This document shows, one piece after another, positions 58,830 to 64,000 of a stretch of 64,000 bases of DNA (its first letter is position 1; every line of letters begins with the position of its first letter). A program made the position numbers and the translations under genes. The notes beneath the pieces were generated by a model. The model was not told the origin of the DNA, did no database searches, and saw only the letters and a list, made by a program, of their open reading frames with translations. Origin of the DNA: Polytrichum commune (lineage: Eukaryota > Streptophyta > Polytrichopsida > Polytrichales > Polytrichaceae); assembly GCA_950295325.1 (NCBI GenBank), contig OX485804.1:16120001-16184000 (forward strand). Direction: 5' to 3'.

Positions 58830-58940
58830 TGACAATAAGGAGTAAGACTTGAACTGAGAACATTTGTTCCCTAGGGTTTCAAGATATTAGAGAAGGATTG
58901 GCATTACGGAAGTTGATGTCACATAGTTTAGGGTGCATTT
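58830..58940 (-). mobile_element. MITE family C, partial copy
   Basis: Only one end survives. 'gagtaagacttgaactgagaacatttgttccctagggttt' and 'ttgatgtcacatagtttagggtgca' match the right part of the 55.97-kb copy. The other end was not found. Confidence 0.5.
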
Positions 58941-59677
58941 AGTGTGCCTCGCACTAATCATCATCGACCCACATGAAATGCATCGTATTCACTAGGAGAC
59001 AATTAAAGAGGGTGTCATGTGTCACATGTCACTTGCTGGTCCGTGACAAGTCACAAAGACCACTCTAATCAGCATGGCACACCAATTTCAATGTCGCACT
59101 AAATCAACGTTTAATTTACCAACTCGGGAGCGGCATGGATGGATTGCTAGCAGACACCCTTTTTGACCATGGTGTGTGTTGCCAAATACGATGACCATAA
59201 AGTAAAAAGAGCATGTTCGTTAAAAGCAAATCGACAAGGCAAGTAGGTCAATGAAGTCCAATTCCTAGGAAACTCTCATATCGTGCCACTCAAAAATGAA
59301 ACCGAAATCGTTCAACAACTTTAAGTGATGATAGATAGATATTGGTGTGCTACAAGTGGACAATGTTGAGCATTGACTTATAGAGAGAGACACACAATTC
59401 TCATGTACTACACTATATCAGGATCTTTGGCCCCCATTCAAGAACCCATTATTCTTAAAATAGCAAGAAATGTTACGAAACATTGCTCTCTCTCTCATTA
59501 CAAGTTTTTTCATCACGTAGCTTTATGATACCCCATAGAACCACGAATTGCCACATCACATCACATGTGGGTGTACCATTGGAGCCACGGGTTTTGACCA
59601 CCTACATCACCCCTTTATTCATGTGCCAAAAAGCAACACGTGCACGTCGGTGATTGCCAACACCTACCTTATAGACT

Positions 59678-59678
<1 letters not shown>

Positions 59679-59717
<39 letters not shown>

Positions 59718-59718
59718 T
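59679..59718 (+). repeat. (CAA)n microsatellite
   Basis: About fourteen uninterrupted AAC/CAA units. Confidence 0.9.
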
Positions 59719-60283
59719 TATGAATACACAAATAAGGGCATCATGCCACATCACACAAATATCCCCCTCTCTAATCTCCCATCCCCGGTGGATGGGTGGA
59801 TTTTTAGCCACAAAATCTGCAGTTTGTTGGGACGAAGCTTGCACTAATTAACTCATTGTGGTGATGTGCTGAAGCACCACACACGTTCGGTTACCTTAAT
59901 CTTATTAAAGACCATGAAACACCCACGAATCTTCGTAAAGAAGTCAAGTAAAAAGTGGATTCGGATAAGTTAAGTGAGTGTGTGAAGGAGCCCCTTTCGG
60001 GCCACTCTGGAGCCACATGTATGTATATATATATATATATATGGGTCGGAAGGGCTGGCGAATTGGATCCAAAAAGCAGCCATTTGGCCTTTCCTTGCAG
60101 TCAATGTCCGAGAGCGTTGACACTGGGTTTAGGGTTTCAACACACCGGAGAGAGGGGAGCTAGGGATTAGTACTGTATACGAGCGTGCCTCTCATTCACA
60201 CAACATTTTAAAAACAAAACAAAAAAAACGTAAAGACATGGCCCTAATTTATGTTTGTTACTATTACAAGGCACTTCATGTCG

Positions 60284-60497
60284 TGCAATCTCCCTCAGGG
60301 TTTTTTCGGAGGATGTTCTGATTGCTTGTTACGAGTGGAAGGATCAAAAAATTACAGCTAGGTTTTTACCATGTTCACATTGTTTATGCATGCAATCTCC
60401 CTCAGGGTTTTTTCGGAGGATGTTCTGATTGCTTGTTACGAGTGGAAGGATCAAAAAATTACAGCTAGGTTTTTACCATGTTCACATTGCTTATGCT
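60284..60497 (+). repeat. 107-bp tandem duplication, almost exact
   Basis: 60284-60390 is repeated at 60391-60497 with one or two base differences ('tgtttatgc' versus 'tgcttatgc'). The junction carries 'tgcatgcaatctccc'. A recent event; no gene recognised in it. Confidence 0.92.
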
Positions 60498-60499
60498 AT

Positions 60500-61377
60500 T
60501 TAGCTTCACCTACTATTCGGAGTTACGCTATCCTTGCATTTTTCAACTTACAATGTGATGATTTGGCCCATGCCAATTCTTTGGTTTGAAATTTGTATGG
60601 GCCATGTTAATTGGTTTCCTAGGAAATTGATGTGGGTGAATGTTTTATTTTAAGTGAAGTCACTTTTGTTGTAAGGTGACTTCTTTTCTTCTTCTTCTTT
60701 TTTATTTTAAAAATATCTCTAAGGTCTTGGTTGGAAGTCTCGAGGAAGATTAAGGGGATGACCCCGGGTCTTGAACCCACGTTACTTCCACCCCGACTAG
60801 ACAATTAGAGTCGCCCACAATATTTATTTTCAAAGTAGTATTCCACCCACACTTATAAGACTACTTAGTTTATTTATTCCTACTTTGTTTCGTAAAGAAA
60901 ACTACAATAAGAAATACATTATTACACAATTCAAGATTGCAAGTGAAACTAAATATATCATAAATAACATAGATGTCTTGTTGTTTGTGTTGGACCTCCA
61001 CCAATATATATAATGATAACACAATAAAATCATTGTTAAAAAAACCATTTTGTAAGTGAACTCAACTCAGGAGTCAACATTGGAGGCCCCAAATTAGTCT
61101 AAGCATGAGGACCCAACTAGGACGATTCAACCACAAACTACAAGGGAGGGGATCTGGGAGAACGTTCACAACACCTACCAAGGGGGAGGGCGATCCAAAA
61201 ATCGGACAATGGAAATGTCGATCATTTCTATAGGGCACGGAGATCGTCTTGTTGAGCTAAAACGAACTCCTAAACCAAGATCAAAGAACCATTTTTGTAA
61301 GAAACATTCAAGAGAGTGTGAAATATCGATATATTAGCGTGCGCCAACCTGATTGCACATAAACATCAGTGTCATAA
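60500..61377. other. Gene-free stretch
   Basis: Begins with an unpaired 'ctattcggagttacg' end of the 12.1-kb element type. No gene. Confidence 0.35.
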
Positions 61378-61765
61378 GAGCATCGCCACCCATCCTCAAA
61401 AACGGATGACTTGAACTTATATTGTGAGAGGCGGCTTGCAAAAGTGCCCCACCCATCCTGCAAAACGGATGATTTGTTGGTAGGGCCGGCTTGGAAGTTG
61501 AGGTTGGCTTGCAAATTGGGGTCATTTTGCGAGTCGGAGCTCCGCCCCCAAAACAAAAAAGGAGCCCCCTAAACAACAAAGGACAAACTCCATATTCCTC
61601 TCCGATTTCCAAGGTGCCAATGAGATTCATCTTGCTATTGTTTCTTCCTTGTTTTATCACCTTATATACAAGTCATGGGTGGGTCACCCGGCTTGCAAAC
61701 CGAGTGACTTGAACTTATTGTGAGGATGATCCACCCTGCATTTTGTAGGATGGGTGGTGATGCTC
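61378..61765. mobile_element. Tourist-like MITE, GAGCATC ends, TSD TAA
   Basis: TAA at 61375-61377 and 61766-61768. TIRs are GAGCATCGCCACCCATCCTC and the inverse of GAGCATCACCACCCATCCTA. Inner subterminal repeats are 'cccacccatcctgcaaaacggatga' and 'tgacttgaactta.tattgtgag'. 388 bp, non-coding. Confidence 0.88.
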
Positions 61766-61769
61766 TAAA

Positions 61770-62870
61770 CCTAAATGGGGATGAATCAACAACCAACCTA
61801 TAGGGGGAAAGGGACGCATGTATATTCAATACATATTACCCCTTTAACATCGGTGAGATAGGTTGGCACCAAGCTCAAATAGCAATGAGACATTTGGCCC
61901 CCACTATATATACACCCGACACACTTTCACTATAATTACAAGGGGGGGGGGGGTGGGTAACGGTGAAGTCGCATGGGTCAAGCTTCATCATGAATCCGAG
62001 CCGGATGTCACACAATTACATCACCCTCACACACACGAAGTTGATGTCATATGGGGCCGCCACCCGAGGTGCTTGTTGCTTTATTCTTCTTCTTCCTTTT
62101 TCTTCCTTCCTTCCTTCCTTCCTTTCTTTACGGTGTACTAATCAAGATCCCGATCCCAATTGAGGACCCACCGTGGAGTCGCGATTTCAATGGGTCAACT
62201 GCTGTTGGGTTGGAGGCTAGCTCGACGTACTAAATTTATTCATTCATAGGAAGTTACTTAGGGGAGTAAACTTTATGTCTAGAATGTTGTTGAGCTCCGT
62301 GCCACCCACGTGTCTAACCGTCGTGGGTCAACCGAGTTTCGACTCCAACCGCTCACTTCACGACACGATTCGATCTTGAAATCACTTCGTCAAGTTTTCA
62401 ATGTAACAATTTGAGCTTCATTTTGACTCTTTAAAGGTCGAGGCGGACATTTTTGTTTGGGCGGGCGTCATTGTCCGACAATATCAATATACACATTATA
62501 TCAAAATATGTGGATGGCTGATATGTTTTTTTGAAGTGCACATTTGAAGTTCAAAGGGTTTATATTTGTACGGTCAGATCTAAGAGGTGTTTATTATTAA
62601 TTTTTAACTTTGAGGGAGCTCTTGAATTGGACTGAACTATTTTAGGTGATTTTGGGAAGATTTGCGTTGTGTTTGTAGGGGGTTAAACTCACCATAACTT
62701 GTTCACTTGCATAACATTATTTAATGATGTGACTTTGTTATGTGGGGCCCAAGTTTCAGAGTCTAATATTCTAGAACAATGGTTTGGGATACGAAACTTG
62801 GCTTTACACAATGTGAATTTGAGTGAAGTTGAGGAGGATTGTATTGCCAACCACAAATATTATTAGAGGG
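61770..62870. other. Gene-free stretch
   Basis: A poly-G run is at 61943-61954 and (TTCC)n at 62097-62125. No gene. Confidence 0.4.
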
Positions 62871-63154
62871 GCCACCATTTAGGGGGGACACTAACCTCCA
62901 CCCAACGAGCTTTTTAGGGGAGGAGTCTCTTGATAGGATAAATTCTAGGGCTTGCAACCCTTGGGCAACCCAAGAAAAACTTATCTAAACCCAACCGAAA
63001 ACATTGCCCGCCCTACACGACTTCCAAAAAAGAAGTCGCCCTTGCATTCTTGTGGGCCGCCTTGTTCACAAACCCACGTTGAGTGCACCTCAACTTCAAG
63101 GCCCAATGTCCAATGTATATGTTCACTTCCACTTAGTAAATAAGTAATTGAATG
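62871..63154 (+). mobile_element. Diverged relative of the foldback element's inner arm
   Basis: Blocks match 22665-22890 in the same order: 'ccacgaac/gagcttttt.gggg', 'gcccgcccgac..gacttc.aaaaaa', 'cttgcattttt/cttg', 'ttgttcacaaacccacgttgagtgcac', 'tatatgttcactt.ca' and 'agtaaataagtaattga'. Identity is much lower than between the two arms. Neither end nor an inverted partner was seen. Confidence 0.6.
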
Positions 63155-63864
63155 GGAACACTAACCACCCTTGTTGACCTTCCCAACACCCTTCAAACGG
63201 TTTTTGGCTATCAACCAAAGCATAGTGTGCCATCAGTCGATACACCACAAACATATTTGTTACATAAAATTGTACCAATAACTTAAAAATAACGTGTTGG
63301 AAGATCCAAATACAATGTAATTAAGTTTGCTTGTAAGACCTCTATGTATTAGCTATCCTAGAAATACCATATTACAATATACTTATTCTTTCCAAAGAAT
63401 GCATCACAAGCATTGACATAGTTGTGGTTGGGAACCGATACTCAAGGAGCCAATGGGGAACATTAGGTCACAAAAGGGTGATATAATTGTGAATGTTGGC
63501 ATGGATGAGGAGGAAACAAGTTTGTGGGCGTGAACAGAGAATGTGGGCTGCTACTTTATGAATTCTAAATTGTGCAAAGATATAAAGAGCAAGAAACATG
63601 TGTGAGTGCATAAAGATGAGAGTTGCTTCCAAGCGTCATTCCAACTTGTAGAAACAATGCATCTTCCAAATCGGATAATCATTTGATAATCTCTCACGTT
63701 CCTTTTGGGCCTTTGATGCTCAAATTGCTCATTTCCTTTAAGGTTTAGATATGCTCAACCACAAGGGAAACATCTTCTAGCCCTAAACTTCACAAACACA
63801 AACTTTATGCTTTGTCACACAAATGTAATAAAAATATGGGTCTTGCATGTTAATATCATCATGT
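63155..63864. other. Gene-free stretch
   Basis: I see no gene or clear repeat here. Confidence 0.35.
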
Positions 63865-64000
63865 TATTCCCTCCGTTCCAAAATGATTGTCCGTGTTCTA
63901 AACTTTGGCAAGATTAAGGCCCGTTGACCATTGACCATGTAGTTGTAAGTATGACTCTTAAAACCCCCCCCCCCCCCCAAAAAAAAACTGCTCCGAAACG
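63865..64000 (+). mobile_element. Stowaway (Tc1/mariner) MITE, left end, runs off window
   Basis: Starts ATTCCCTCCGTTCCAAAATG then 'attgtccg', the hallmark plant Stowaway/mariner terminus (CTCCCTCCGT). The right TIR is outside the window. A poly-C then poly-A run ends the visible part. Confidence 0.7.

Larger units (their letters stand above)
58450..60283. other. Gene-free stretch with SSRs
   Basis: (CAA)n at about 59679-59718 (14 units) and (TA)n at 60024-60042. A partial family-C MITE is at 58830-58940. No gene. Confidence 0.4.

Noticed and set aside
1-64000. tRNA genes, organelle DNA insertions, CRISPR arrays, bacterial operons
   Set aside because: No cloverleaf-type tRNA sequence, no plastid or mitochondrial gene fragment and no regularly spaced identical repeats with unique spacers were seen; gene structure is that of a plant nucleus.

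Overview
This is a nuclear window from a flowering plant (at least a seed plant): AT-rich, gene-poor and crowded with DNA transposons. The evidence is a spliced plant-type sucrose-phosphate phosphatase, an AP2/ERF factor of the DREB2F type, a plant-type GNAT acetyltransferase, and many Tourist/PIF-Harbinger, hAT-like, Mutator-like and Stowaway elements. The species cannot be named from the sequence alone. Only three protein-coding genes can be supported in 64 kb.

Layout: 117-3746 (minus) holds the first five coding exons of the phosphatase gene (SPP). The 3' end lies beyond the left edge of the window. Intron 2 is a tandem array that copies the exon-3 splice acceptor, and intron 3 carries a 5S-rRNA-derived segment, possibly a Cassandra solo LTR. 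From 4 to 34 kb there is no convincing host gene, only old dispersed repeats and young elements. The most striking is a 2.57-kb Mutator-like foldback element at 22003-24574. It is a near-perfect palindrome from end to end, flanked by a 9-bp target duplication. A 1.25-kb PIF/Harbinger deletion derivative with a miRNA-like hairpin and hAT-like and foldback MITEs lie at 25.6-28.4 kb.

At 34312-34839 (plus) there is an intron-free GNAT acetyltransferase. At 37090-38169 (minus) there is an intact single-exon DREB2F-like factor with a likely intron in its 5' leader. Upstream of it, at 39.8-41.3 kb, is a three-copy 350-bp tandem repeat with an 8-bp-TSD element inserted in the last copy.

The right third (41-64 kb) is a transposon mosaic. 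It has a decayed PIF/Harbinger transposase at 52.5-53.85 kb and a related relic at 43.3-44.4 kb split by a nested element. Several TIR elements have intact target duplications (46466, 49443, 54257, 56547, 61378), and a Stowaway end runs off the right edge. The three genes share no pathway: SPP does the last step of sucrose synthesis, the AP2 factor is probably a stress or seed regulator, and the GNAT is of unknown substrate. What links the window is repeated nesting of DNA transposons, several with an empty site still visible in a nearby paralogous copy.
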